Both the position numbers and the translations under genes were made by a program. From Dryomyza anilis (taxonomy: Eukaryota; Arthropoda; Insecta; Diptera; Dryomyzidae): DNA of 64,000 nucleotides. The first letter of the stretch is position 1, and every line of letters starts with the position of its first letter. Below, piece by piece: positions 47,061 through 60,387 of the stretch. Below the pieces are notes generated by a model. The model did not search any database, had not been told where the DNA came from, and was given only the letters and a program-made list of their open reading frames with translations. The stretch is taken from NCBI GenBank assembly GCA_951804985.1, contig OX638133.1, positions 76,204,367 through 76,268,366 on the forward strand, written 5' to 3'.

Positions 47061-47619
47061 CTTAACGTTTAATATAAATATAAATGAATTATAATCTATG
47101 ATTTTGCATTTTTCTCATTGAAGATTATATAGTTGATAGCAAACATTAATATAACTGAATTATACAATTATAAAACTACACATATTTTAACAATCAGTTA
47201 TACAAATTTATTTACTTTTTGTAACCTATTTATGTTTCATATATTTATTGCAAATATTTTGAACTAGTACCACAAATATAAAATGTTTTTCGTTGTAATC
47301 TTTTGCTTTGTTTGTGTATGTGTATGTGTGATTTTGCATGTGTGGCATTATGTGCCAGGAATACATAAATCTTACATTATCATGTTGCTAACAGTTATGT
47401 CAGGATATTTTGTTGATTATATTGTTGTTGGTGCGCATACGTGCTACATCGACGGCAACATAAGTCAGCAAATAACAAGTGTACATGTCCTTTTTGTTAT
47501 AAGGTATAAGGTTTTAATGAAATTTTGAAAAAATGTGACCAAATTATGTAGCAATTTTGTGAACAGTAAATGTTTATCATAATTTTATGATAGAAATTCT
47601 TCAAATAAATTTCTATAGA

Positions 47620-48580
47620 TGTTGTAATTGAGCATGTTTGATGTTGCAATTAGCATTGTTGTGGTTGAAATAATTCATCTATCTATGTTTTCTAAAAAAG
47701 TTGTAATTAAAAAAGATTTTTAAGGTTGCAATTATAAAATTTTTCAATCAAAGAAATATGATGTTGTAAACGAGCATGTTTGATATATTAAAGGAACATT
47801 TTTGATGTTGCTTTTAGCATAATTAATGTTTAAATAATTATTTTATCGATGATCTTCTAAAGATTTCGTAATCAAATAAGTTTGATGTTATAAAATAGCA
47901 TGTTTGATATTGAAAACGAACTTTTAATATGTTGTTATAAAAAATATGTGCTTTTTTTTCTAAAAATCATACATCTACAACTTTAATGAAGTAGTTTCAA
48001 AGAACTTTAACATTGTATTTATACTGCAATTGCACAATTTTATGTTGCAAACAAACATGTATGATAAAGTGACATGTTGGCGACAGAAATTTAATATTTT
48101 TCATCTAAAAAAAAACAAATATGTTCAATCATATTAAAAAAAATAAATATTTTTAAAATAAATATAGTCAGCCATATTTTATGTTTAAATCAAACATGTT
48201 TTATGTTTAAATCAAACATGTTTTATGTTTAAATCAAACATGATAAAATATATTTTATATTTTAATCAAGCATGTTTTATGATGTATTCAAACATGTTTG
48301 ATGTTACTTAAACATGTTTGGTATTGCAATCAAAAATGTTTCGTGTTGTAATATAATATATTTTATTAATACATGTAGATATTCCATTCCATGTTGTAAT
48401 CAAACATGTTTTATGTTGTAATCAAACAGTTTTTATGTTGTAATCAAACATGTTTGATGCTGTATTAATATGTATTTTTATGAAAGAAAAAATTATATAG
48501 TATCGAACCAATTTAATGATCTCATAAATCAAGTTTGATGTTGCAATCAAACATGCTTCAGATTACTTTCATTAATTTTA
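47620..48580. repeat. 22-bp double-palindrome repeat field, block 1
   Basis: Units of about 22 bp combine ACATGT with TTGATGTTGCAATCAA. Both parts are inverted repeats. Three near-identical units with TTTAAATCAAACATGTTTTA lie in tandem at about 48175-48245 and more at 48390-48465. Outside these the units are spread and diverged. Confidence 0.75.
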
Positions 48581-50039
48581 TGATTTTTAAAACAATTTTT
48601 TTAATACAATATATAATAAAAAATTATGAAATATTAATTTGAAAAATTTATAATTAGAATTTAGGGCCAATTTAAGCCATTAAATTAATGATTGCAAATA
48701 TATTACGTTTGCTGCAAACTAATGTTTACATTTGTGTATATTAACGTAAAGCACACACTTAAAATAAAATGTAAAATTTCTATTTAAAACGTACTCAAAC
48801 CAAGTAATGACTAACCTCAGTCTTTGGGTAGTAAAAATTTCTCAAAAATTTCTACCAAGTCATTTGCAAGCAATTTCAGCAAATACTTGCTCAAGCTTGA
48901 CAAATGTCGTAAATTTCACGCAGTGACTCGTTAAAAACGAACATATGCACGCAAAAGTAAAATGAGGGCGGTGACAGGTCGTTGTGCATACCACTCATTG
49001 CACGTGTCACAAAATTAAGACTACCAATAATAAACATATAAAAAAACAAAAATCAAATGTGTGAGAAATATTAAAATTAAAAAACACCCCGATTTAAGTA
49101 ATTCAAAAACGTTTGACTTTCTGCACAAATTTTTGCATTGTTAACACATGTATGGTACTTTCAGAAAATCTATGAAATATCACGAATACTGAAAATATAA
49201 AAAAAACACTACCCTAATTTAAACAATCCGCATGCAGAACATGTGCGCCTGTGTAAAACGTGTATTTGACAGCGGGTGCCCCCCGAAAGTATGCAAGCAA
49301 TTGCAGTGCGCGCGTGTGTTTGCAATTAGCATTGAATGAAATTCTTTGTGAATCTGTGAAAACATTTTTTTACGCTGGTTTCTTACTTGCTTTTCACTTA
49401 AATATTTAACCAACCACCCACCCAATTTTTTATGTTGCACTCAAAAGCATATAAACATAATCATCATCATCATCGTCTTCGTCCTTTCAGTAACATTATC
49501 TTCATAATAACGCACATAATTTGTGATTATAATCAGCATTCAGTCTGTTGTTAGTTAAGACAGCTAGCGGCGTTTATGTCTCTCCGACATGGTACATAGT
49601 GCAGAACAGCAACCAAAACACACAGCCATTCAAAATCTGTTTGCGAAACAAAAACACATTTTGTATTCGGCATTTTCTGCATAATTTTCTTCATTTTTGG
49701 CCGCATTCATTAGTCAGTGTTTTGTTTGCATACTTTGCGGCGCACTTTTGCATCTGCTGTTATTCTCGAAAAGTACCACGTAGGTACTACAATAAAGTAA
49801 ATTCTTGTATTGTACTTTTGATCATTTCGATTTGAAACAAACCGGAGGAGAATTCTTTTGTTGGCGGCATTATTTTGTTTGCAGGTAGCAAACAATGTAG
49901 AATTGCATTGATTAAGAATAATTTATAAATAAGGGTGTTAAGAAACACGTGCATTGAAGTTTTTCATGCTTACAACGTTCAAATGAGAGTTGTCTTTTGA
50001 ATTATAAATATTTTATATATTTTTATTTGTATATTTAAT
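48581..50039 (+). other. intronic stretch
   Basis: No supported gene. Short overlapping ORFs at 49219-49895 lack domains. The less AT-rich stretch at 49220-49320 was read for an Ig exon and rejected. Confidence 0.4.
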
Positions 50040-50625
50040 TCTTATATTCGAATCAAACATGTTTGATGTTGCGCTCGAACATGTTTGATGTTGCGTTCGA
50101 ACATGTTTGATGTGAAATGGCTAATGTAAATTTAGCATAACTGTAAATTTGGAACTTAATCAGACTTGTTTGATATTGCATTCGAACATTTTCTGAGCCT
50201 GTATGCAACCGTATTATATGTTTGATTGGAATATAAGAATTAAATATACAAATAAAAAAAAATACAAAATATTATAATTCATGCTATAAATTTGATATTT
50301 AGACATAATATATTTAACTTTTAATACATTTAATACCTTCAATGTTACAATCGAACATGTTCGATGTTGCAATTAAATTAATTAAATATTTGTTTAAGAC
50401 TTTTTGCTTCAATATTTGCACATACAATTTTAATTTTGAAATTTATAAAATCCGAAATAAAGAGGTTATATATTTGATGTCGCAATTAGACATGCTCGAA
50501 GTTGCAATCAAACAAAAAATTTGTTATGAAATTAGTTCGAAGGTCCTAGCAAACATGTTCAATTTTCTAGTCAAACATATTCGATGTTGCAATCAAACAT
50601 GTTCGATGTTGTAATCGAACATTTT
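50040..50625. repeat. 22-bp double-palindrome repeat field, block 2
   Basis: Units such as CGAACATGTTTGATGTTGCG (50068-50120) and CATGTTCGATGTTGCAATTA (50357-50376). At 50575-50625 a run contains TTCGATGTTGCAATCAAACA and TGTTCGATGTTGTAATCGAA. Both TTTGA and TTCGA variants are present, often compensated on the other arm of the palindrome. Confidence 0.75.
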
Positions 50626-51489
50626 CTGTATTAAAAAAAAAAAGTCTTAGCCACATTTTTAAATTTTTATTTTGTCGTTCAAATTCAATTAGAGTTAAAA
50701 TTTACAAATATAACATATATGAGACGCATTGTCCTTCAACTTGTCACCGCACAATATAAAACATCATATTAAATTAAGACATAATACTGGACCCATACAG
50801 TCTAGCTGCTACTGTTCATGCCGAGAATTTAATTAAAGTTAATTAAGTACAACGAGACGCATCCTTGCAGACGACAGTATATTATTGTATTGTTGTTGTA
50901 CTTCATGTACTTGTATTTGTTGTTATTGTTGGAACATTGCGTTGACGTTTCTGTTACGTTTTGTCAGTCAGTTGAGTAGCGAGCATTCATCATGACGACG
51001 ACATACATTTCCAAGTATGATATAACGGCTGACACACTGTCTGACATTTTTGGCACTGCATTAAATTATGAACTGGCTGGCTGACGGGCGTAGCTGTTAC
51101 TCATGCAACTCATACTTGAGATGGGCGCCAGAGTAGAATGAAAGTTGGGCGCATAAATTATTTGTCAAGGACTTACTCAATGAGTTGAAAAATTTGTCAT
51201 TACAAATGAAATTTAAAAAATGGTTAGCATTTTTTGAAATAAATATTTTCAGTTGAAATAGTTTTTTATTCAGTTTAATTCAATATTATTGTTCACTACA
51301 GTAAAGATGAAAGAGCATGTTCAATTTATCAGCAGTTTGCAATAACGAGGCTGGTGTTATCACTATCACCACAATAATTAGTATCATCAACTTTTTCTAT
51401 TTGGCGATCTCTAGCTCATTGTATCACTCTGTATCTCCATCCGTCTGTCGGTATCTGTTAAACTCAGAATTAAGATTAATTGTAATAAT

Positions 51490-51880
51490 AAAACTAGTTC
51501 GAAGTTGCAATCAAACATGTTCGATATCGCAATGAAACATTTTTGATGTTGTAACTAAACATGTTAGACGTTGCAATCAAACTAATTAAATATTTGTTTA
51601 AGACATTTTGTTTCACATACAAGTTTAATTTTGAAATTTATAAAACCCGAAATAAAGAGTTTTTATATTTGATGTCGCAATCAAATATGCTCGAGTTGCA
51701 ATCAAACAGTTTAAAATTTGTAATGAAACTAGTTCGAAGGTACTAGTTTCTATATACATACATTACTATTCTCTTCTACTATACATACATCGAACATGAA
51801 AATTTTTGTGTTTTTCTATACATCAAACATGTTCGATGTTTCAATCAAACATGTTTGATGTTGCAAACGAACATGTTCGT
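51490..51880. repeat. 22-bp double-palindrome repeat field, block 3
   Basis: GTTCGAAGTTGCAATCAAAC and CATGTTCGATATCGCAATGA appear at about 51497-51537, with further units to 51720. The 51590-51690 part repeats 50385-50490 ('aaatatttgtttaagac.ttttg ... aattttgaaatttataaaa.ccgaaataaagag'), so blocks 2 and 3 arose by segmental duplication. Confidence 0.75.
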
Positions 51881-51900
51881 TGTATAGAAAAACACAAAAA
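51803..51900. repeat. 98-bp hairpin with perfect 20-bp arms
   Basis: TTTTTGTGTTTTTCTATACA at 51803-51822 is exactly reverse-complementary to 51881-51900. The 58-bp centre is itself made of the palindromic units (AAACATGTTCGATGTTTCAA and others), so most of the 98 bp can fold. Confidence 0.88.
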
Positions 51901-54486
51901 TGTCCATTCTTTTGTTACATAATAATACATAATAACTTAAAAACTTTTGGCAACAATCAAAAACTGAGTACGTGATTTTAATTATTATGCTGAAGTCCAT
52001 TGGAATATAATACACAGATCGTGTATAAATAAAATTTAAAACAATTTAAATACACAAAAATGGCATTAAACAAAGAAAAAAAGTTTCTTAATTTAAAAAA
52101 AAAACATTTTCGTTTGACGCCTTGCCTAATGCACCAATTACGAACACACCAAAAATGTGTTGCCTATTTAGAGGCACACACGCTACATGTTACTTAATTC
52201 AAAAATCAACCTAAAACACTAATTTGTTGTCGTAACCGTAAAGGCGTCAAGCAATCAGCCAGCCAGGTCACATGCATGTCAGTCACAGTCATATTCACAT
52301 TCACACATGTTTTGTTGTATGGAAACCCTTTTTCTGCTTAACCTTGTGTTAGTAATACAATTTTCTGCCATGGTAATTGGTGCGAAAAATACGTATATTT
52401 TTATAAACCTCATAATTTAGCGCCTGCTGGGGTTGAGAGGGGACTACTTAATAGCTGACTCTTAATGACACGTAAGACGTCGACATTTTGCTAATATGTA
52501 GCGCAAGGTTATTAAAAGAAAATTGTGCGCATCTATTTTGACTAATTTGACAGTTGGTGCTATTCTTATTTTTTTAATATGTTCTATAAAAAGAGTGAAA
52601 TGGATTGAAAATTTTCATTTTATCATTCCCCAATGTATAAAATGTATTCTTAAAAAAATTTAAATTGACTTTTAGCATTAAAAATGTTTTTTCGATAACA
52701 AAAAGTTCAGTAAAGTTGAAGTATCCCCTATATTTTAGTTTTATATTACAGTTCACTTCCTATCATGTTAATTTTCTATACCAGACATATATACAGATTG
52801 TATAAGTTTTGAGTTTCATTGATCTGGTTTTTTTTGTGTTTGTACTATCTTGATTTGCATACACAGACAGATGGACATCGCTATATGGAGGTGACGTTGA
52901 ACAACAATCCGTGTTACACACCGACATTAAATGTAAATTCAATTTAAAAAACTAACTTAACTATATAAATGAAAAATTAATTTTATTATTAAAAACTTAA
53001 TTCCGCTCTAAATATTTAATACATAAAATGTTCATTAAAAAATCGCTGTAATAAGAATTTTTTCCTGCACGGATGGAAAAGATTTGTTTGAATATGCTCG
53101 AATGTAATTATAACGTAATTCGAAATCACCATACAAATATTGGGAGTAATATCTAATTACATTATAATTGAATTGTATTATTATTTTGTTCAGATTGATA
53201 TATTATTATACGATATTTAAACATAAATTGCTTTAATCGCGGATTTACATGAATTTACTATATTAATGTTTCTGTAGAAATATATATTTTTCATCAGATA
53301 TTAATATATGTATGTTTGATATTTTTGCTATTTAACACACCCAACGTCAATGAAAGGTTCTTTGAATTTTATGTATTTGGTTATTTGTGATTGTTACTGG
53401 GTGACAACGAATTTAAAAATAATAACAATATTTTGATTATATGTATGTTTGGCATTACGATATAACAATTAAATAACAGCGCTGCCTACTTTTAGCACTC
53501 AGTAACACTCACATTTATACTTTTCATATAGTTCATAATTTCTTTTCGGTGGCAGAATTTGTTTAAGTGCCGCCAATTACTGTTAATACCAGATAGTGGC
53601 TGCTTGTGAAATATCCAATTTATCCGTATATCATTGAACTCAAAATAGGAACAATAGATGATAATCAAATTATAAATAAAATAAGTGTACTAAAAATAAA
53701 ATAAAAGTTTAAATTTATAAATAGAGAATATATAATTAAAAAAAAATGTAATTTAAAAAAATGGAAAAAACGAATATTGTATAAAGAAGATATTAGCACT
53801 AAATTTACAATTTTTTCATTAAAATTAAATATAAACATAAAAATGTTTACATGTAAATAAAATCTTTTTCACATTCAAACACATATATGTTTGCAAGAAC
53901 GCCGAAAATAACAAAAATATGTTTGAACGAAAACAAAAATATGTTTGGCTTTTATTATAGTAATGTTTGGCTTTTATTATAGTAATGTTTGGCAATGAAA
54001 TAATACTTTTGTTTGCATAAAGCTCCAAAGATATATGTAATGCCAGTAAAATTATGTTTGGGAGAGTCCTTTTTTTGCAGCGTGTACTAGATGAGTTTAA
54101 CTTTAAAATAAAAATGACAAAAAATATTTAAAATTCTATAATATTAAATCCACATAATTTACTAAATAAATAATATATAAACAAAATATATAACTGCATC
54201 ATCAAACTTTTCGAATCCAATAAGCTTTTTCTATAAATTGCAACAATAAAACAAATAAAAAAAAAAAACGAAAATGAAAAAAAATACAAATCCAGCAAAG
54301 CGTAAAAAGACTAAAAACGTTCAAAATTTCAAATTAAAGTTTCAGTAGTTTTTTTTTTTAATTTTCTGCAGCTCAACAAATTTTATTTTATATGTAGTTG
54401 CAAATAGTGTTTGAATCATTTTGAATCATAGCTACAAGCATTTGGCTTGACACCACATGTTGTTGTTTTTAACTATTGTTGCTGTA
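51901..54486 (+). other. intronic AT-rich stretch
   Basis: Nothing recognised. 'tttggcttttattatagtaatg' is tandemly duplicated at about 53944-53988. Confidence 0.4.
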
Positions 54487-54495
54487 CTTATTTAC

Positions 54496-54530
<35 letters not shown>

Positions 54531-54532
54531 TT
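54487..54532. repeat. ATTT microsatellite
   Basis: About eleven tandem ATTT units, mostly perfect. Useful as a length-variable marker. Confidence 0.95.
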
Positions 54533-55054
54533 GCCATTGCTGTTTTAATCCATTACACTCAACGTGCAAATAAGTTTTTAAATAAAAACATCCAAATAAA
54601 TTCAAACAGCACCTGCCATGAAATGCAGTTGTCATGGTAAAATAAAGTTTTGCGAAATATTTGAGGCGAATATATTTTGGTAAATGAGTCTCTAAAAACC
54701 ATAACACATAACACCAAGTGTTGGCATAGTTTTGGTATTTGCATTGCAACCTGACGTCTGAAAGTGCATATTCAATGAAAGGAAATGATTTTGAATAGAA
54801 TGATTCAATAATAGAAAAATTTTAGGTAAAAATTCGCTTTTTCCCGAATAATTAAAATGTTAGCTAAATTTTAAATTATAAAAATTAAATTAATTATTAT
54901 AAATTTTGATTTTCTCTAAAATTTAATGTTATCTTAAATTTTCAAATGTTTTGCTTTACTTCTTTACAAATGAAAAATGAATATTTACGACCTACGAATG
55001 TGTACTTAAAATTTTAATATTCTCTCAAATATATAATATCGATTTTCACTTAAA

Positions 55055-55230
55055 ATTTGAATTTTAAATCAAAATTTGTATTTTAAATCAAAATTTGTAT
55101 TTTAAATCAAAATTTTTATTTTAAATCAAAATTTTTATTTTAAATCAAAATTCTTATTTTAAATAAAAATTCTAATTTTAAATCAAAATTCTTATTTTAA
55201 TTCAAAACTTTTATTTTAAATCAATTTTTA
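55055..55230. repeat. 19-bp tandem repeat (TTTTAAATCAAAATTTGTA)
   Basis: About nine units with GTA, TTA or CTTA endings. The surrounding 54980-55660 and 56900-57110 consist of looser AAATTTTCACTCAAAATTT phrases, apparently the same sequence in decay, with the 1.2-kb foldback element inserted in the middle. Confidence 0.88.
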
Positions 55231-55672
55231 GAAATTCAAATTTTAACTCACAATTTCAGTCAGAATATTACTTTTCACTCAAAATTCGAAGTTTTATTCA
55301 AATTTCTAAATAGCACACAAAATGCACATTTACAAATTTTTAATTTCAGTCCAAATCCAAATTATCATTTACAATTCACAATATTAACTCAAATTATTAA
55401 ATTCAAATCTAAATTATAATTTTCACTCAAAATCCTAACTTTCATTAAAAATTCAAATTTTTACTTAAAATCAAAGTTTTTATTTTCACTAAAAAATCAT
55501 ATTTTCACAATTGTTCACTTAATATATAAATTTTCACTCAAATTTTAAATTTTCACTCAAAATTTAAATTTTGAATTAAAAATCGAAATTATCGCATAAA
55601 ATTTAAATTTTTCACTCAGAATTTATATTTTCACTCAAAATTTAAATTTACACTAAAATATAAATGTCCACT

Positions 55673-56896
55673 GGCCATTCCACAACAAATCGACCAACGG
55701 TTGGAACTCACCTTCTTAGATTTCAGTGAAACTGATAAAGGGTATCAAGATATGCATTGTTATTTTTTTTTTTTTACGCCCACTAATTTACTAATTTACG
55801 CCCAAAATGGTTCAAAGTTGCAAAAAATGGGACAGAAATCACTTTTCTATGGTTGTTCTTATTTCAATATTTCCTAAAATAAAAATCACGGAGACTCCGT
55901 TGATGGCTCGGTTTAAAGCTAATAGAACAAGCATTTATACCAATTAAGTTGTAACTTCTAAACTTGAACATGTGACCCGTGGTAATTATCCTTGCACTTC
56001 AAAATTGATGTCCTTAAAAAGGACCCCTTTTAAAATTCTGAAAAAAATAACATATTTTTCTTGTATTAATGTAAATGTGCATGCCACATTGAAAGATGGT
56101 ATTTTGATCGCATCATATTTTAAAAATTAATTTTATAAATTTTTACATATTTTTTGTATTGAAAAAAAAAAAATTTTTTTTTTTTCAAAAGTAAAATTTG
56201 CAATAATAATTTTAATGTATTATACTCTGAATTCGAGAATAGCGTCAGTATCACCAAATTGTCTCTAGTTTTTGAGATATATACCATCTTTCGAAAATCG
56301 TAAAAACTATATCCCAAAATCAATATCTCAAAAACTAGAGTCAATATGATAAAACTGACGTCATTTTAGAAATCAGAGTTAGAAATAGATTCAAGAATTA
56401 TTCCAACTTTTACTGTCGAAAAAAAAAAATTTTTTTTTTCATTACAAAATTAATAAAATTATTTTTTAAAATATGATACCATCAAAATACCATCTTGATA
56501 TTTGGCATGAGCATTTATAGTAAATCAGCCAAATTACACGATTTTTTTCAGAATTTGAAAATGGATCCTTTTTAAAGACATCTATTTTAAAGTGCAAGGA
56601 TAATGACCACGGGTCACATGTTCACGCTCAGAAGTTACAACATATTTTTTCTAAAAGCTCGTCTTATTAGCTTTAAAACGAGCCATTAACGGAGTTTCTG
56701 TTTCTAGTTCAAGAGATATTTAAATATGAACAACAGTACAAAAGTGATTTTTGGCACTTTTTTCCAACTTTGAGCCACTGTATCTCTGGAAGTAGTGGAC
56801 GAAAAAAAAAAAAAAATGGTGAGTACATATCGGGGTACCCTGCCTAAATTTTATTGAAATCGAAAAGGTAAAACCTCAAATTGGTGTGGAATGGCC
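55673..56896. mobile_element. 1.2-kb foldback element, arms meeting in the centre
   Basis: Terminal GGCCATTCCACAACAAATCG is mirrored by TTGGTGTGGAATGGCC at the right end. The mirror continues inward through 'GGTTCAAAGTTG', 'CTCCGTTGATGGCTCG', 'CATGTGACCCGTGG', 'GTGCATGCCACATTGAAAGATGG' and 'CTCTAGTTTTTGAGATAT', so almost the whole element is one diverged inverted repeat centred near 56295. There is no ORF above about 75 codons. Non-autonomous. Confidence 0.88.
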
Positions 56897-58125
56897 CCCA
56901 CGCAAAATTTTAATTTTCTTTAAAATTATATTGATTACTAAAAATTTGAATTTTCAGCAAAATTTCAATTTATACTAAAAATTGGAATTTTATATTAAAA
57001 ATTTGAATTTTAAATTTTACTTTATATTTCTTCATTTTCTTCTAAATTTTACTCCTGACTTTTATTTTTGATTTTTACTCTTTACTATGTATCACTCAAA
57101 ATTTAAATTTTCTACTTTTAAACACTCAATATTGAAAATTTCTGAAAACTCAAATGTATAGCATATTTTTGGGCAAATATTTTTATTTTATCATTGAACA
57201 TAAATAGTGCTATTGCGACTACTTTGACGAAGGATGCTTTTTGGTTTATTATTTTTGTTTGTTTGTTTTGAACGTTTGCAAAAATACGTATACATCCAAA
57301 GCTGACAATGCATGGAAATGCAAACAACTGCCAACAAAATCTTGCAGTATATAAAATAAATTTTCTTTAATGCGCTCCAACCATTGTGCGAACTGAATGT
57401 ATGTCCAATAGCAAAAGGTTACCAATATCGTTACTTTTGATTTTCAATTTTAAACTGTGTAAAGCTTTTATTGCTGACAAAAACTACAATGCAGTCGTCG
57501 TACTGCACACTACACATTTGGTCAGCAATTTGCATTCTTTTGCACAGCAGGCTCAGTTAAAGCCCCCAACCATGTTGACCTCTACTGCATGTCATGTTTT
57601 GCGGCACGAATACTTGCCCATAAAATATCATAAATCGATGCAATAATATCAAAAAAAAATATAGCAATACCTTGCAACCATCGAAAATAGTAGTAACAGC
57701 AATAATAAATGTTTGCTATATTCACAGCCAACTTAATAACATAAAATATGAAAGCCAAAATTATTTGCATATATCGTATTTATTGCATTGTGTTGAACAA
57801 CATAAAATATTGCATATATTTAAGCTCATATTTAAAACAGAATATTTGTCAATTTTATGTTTTAAAATAGTACAATGTAGTCGAGTGACTAAACTAATGA
57901 CTTTATATCGTATTGTGTGTATGTTGCTGATAATAATCAGCTATTTATTTCCAGTTATTTCTCAGCATTGAAGACATGAAATATAAGCATCATTTATTGC
58001 ATAGTTTCAGGCGCTTTTATATTTGCATTATACACATGCAGTGCACATTTTGTGTGTTGCGCACATTGAAGTATTGGATTTTTAAAATTATTTTACTGGA
58101 ATATATTAAATTTTAGTATATATGA
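56897..58125 (+). other. intronic stretch
   Basis: AT-rich. Short overlapping ORFs (up to 99 codons) are unsupported. Nothing like the missing Ig2 exon was recognised. Confidence 0.4.
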
Positions 58126-58746
58126 GACATTCCACACCACATCGACCAGCGGTTGGAACTCACCTTCTTCGATTTCAATGAAATGTTGGCAACTGATAAA
58201 GGGTATCGAGACATGCACTAAACAAAAAATATATATTTTTTTAATACAAAAAATATTGATAAAATTTAGAAAATAATTTTTTAAAATATGATGCCATCAA
58301 AATACCATCTTGAAATTTTGTATGAACATTTATAATAAATTGACGAAAACTTAGGATTTTTTTCAGAATTTTAAAAAGGGTCCCTTTTAAGAACCACAAT
58401 TTTGAAGTGCAAGGATAATGACCGCGGGCCACATGTTACCGTTTGGAAATTACAACTTAATTTTTCTAAAAGCTTGTTCTATTAGCTTTAAAACGAGCCA
58501 TTGACGGAGTTTCTAGCATTTCTAGTTCAAGAGATATTTAAATATGAACAACAGTACAAAAGTGATTTTTGGCACTTTTTTTCAACTTTGAGCCACTGTA
58601 TCTCTGGAAGTAGTGGTCGGAAAAAATAAAAAAAAAATGTTTAGTTCATGTCTCGATAACCTTTATCAGTTGCCAAAAGTTCATTAAGATCGAAAAGGTA
58701 AAATCTCAAATTTGACTTTTTTTGGTCGATTTGGTGTGGAATGGCC
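58126..58746. mobile_element. deletion derivative of the 55.7-kb foldback element
   Basis: Ends CATTCCACACCACATCGACC and GGTCGATTTGGTGTGGAATG. The left TIR is about 95 bp (through 'aactgataaagggtatcgagacatgcact', mirrored at 58650-58680). The interior matches only the right arm of the long element ('GATAATGACC.CGGGCCACATGTT', 'GAGCCATTGACGGAGTTTCT', 'GAGCCACTGTATCTCTGG'). Most of the left arm and the centre are gone. Confidence 0.88.
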
Positions 58747-58919
58747 CATATATAAAATAATAAACAACGTTTTATTAATAAAGTAGTTAATTAAAAAATA
58801 TTAAAATATTTTATAAAATGTTAGGTTAAAATATTACTTTAATTTTATGACAATAATTTTGTCAGTAATAATTATATATTTTATACTTTCTGTAATTGTG
58901 TAAGATTTTGTTGTTTTTA

Positions 58920-60310
58920 AAAATTGTGTGTTCAGTTGGGCAATTTAAATTTATTTTAGAAATGTTTAAAGTGTATTATCGCCATTTTATCGCGCAGAAG
59001 ATAAACATAAAATATTGTGTATTTTCAATTGCTATGATGTATCATCATAAACGTCATAGCAATTGTAGTAGATAATAATTAGTAGATAATAATTATGTAT
59101 GTTTTTAGTTATTTATCGCAAGGAAAATAAGTGGAAGATATGTGGAAGATAAGTGGAATAAAAATATTTTGCCTAATTATGTTTAAAAATTGAAAAATTA
59201 TTTTGAAATTTTGAAAATAAATTTGTCAATCTAGTACAATAATTTGTCAGTAAAATATATATATTTTTTAGCTAAGTATTTTAAAATATTCTGTCGTTTT
59301 TAAGTGTTGTGTTTCAGCGGAGAACTTAAATTTATTTTGTAGATGTTAAAATTTAATTATCGTCAATTTATCGTGCAGCATATATTTTCGATTTATTTGA
59401 TCATAAACATAAATAGATTAAAAATATGTTCTTACAGTCATTTAATGCGCTGAAGATAAATGGAAATCAAACCCTTGTTTTACTAAATAACCAATATTTT
59501 CAATAAAAAATATTTTAATATATGCCTACATAAAAATAATAAAATATTTATATACTTTAATCTAAACAATTACATTTTTTATTATATGTATATTGTACAA
59601 CTTTAAGTTTAAAACTATCAAAGATAATTACTTGTGCAGATTTGCACAACCGATTGCAAAACTACCAACTATGACTATTTCATTGAAACAGATTAGTATC
59701 TGATTTTAAAAGAGAAATCTAGAGTTGGAAAAGCTTCAAAAGGCTGCCCGCCAGCTTACAGTTAGTAACGCTTTGTGTTCTGAATGCTTATCTATCGTTG
59801 AAATCTTCTCTCTACATGAAAAACAAAAGTAGTAGTATTTATACCATTCGTATTTGAGTTAATAGTTGGAAGATTTGAATTATGCCAGATGTTTTATTTT
59901 TTTTTTATTTTTGCACAACTTACGTGAAACAGAATTTTTCACTTTGATAAAGTTTAGATTTTAGTTTCTTTGAAAGAGTGCAATGAAAGTGAAATTAGTT
60001 TGCATTCATCAAAACTATTTGTGTCAATTATAGTGACACCAAAGCGGTTGGAAATATGCGATATAATACTGATTATAATGAAAATTGCATTTCAAATTGT
60101 AGTAATTATAAATTTTTAAATTTTATATAATCTTTTATTTATTTTCAAAATGGCGATAACATATTTCTCTAAAAATACTGTTTTGTAATAATTTTTTAAA
60201 TAAAAAAAAATCAAAAGTTCAGAATTATAAATTTCTTTTAAAAATGCAACTCTCATGGTTAAATTATTGTTTGTCATCCATTTATCTTCCACGCGATAAA
60301 TGCATGATAA
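58920..60310. repeat. dispersed GATA-flanked motif family, block 1
   Basis: TTTATCGCGCAGAAGATAAA (about 58986) is the reverse complement of the TTTATCTTCYGCGCGATAAA consensus. Weaker reverse copies occur near 59376 (CAATTTATCGTGCAG) and 59452 (GCGCTGAAGATAAA), and a forward copy at 60280-60300 (TTTATCTTCCACGCGATAAA). Between them are similar AT-rich spacers with 'cataaacataaa' and 'aattgaaaat' phrases. Confidence 0.7.
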
Positions 60311-60387
60311 CACATATTTTACATTTAAGTTGTCCAATTGAAACTACATTTTTCAAAAGACAGAATCTCTCATAATAGTAAAAAGTA

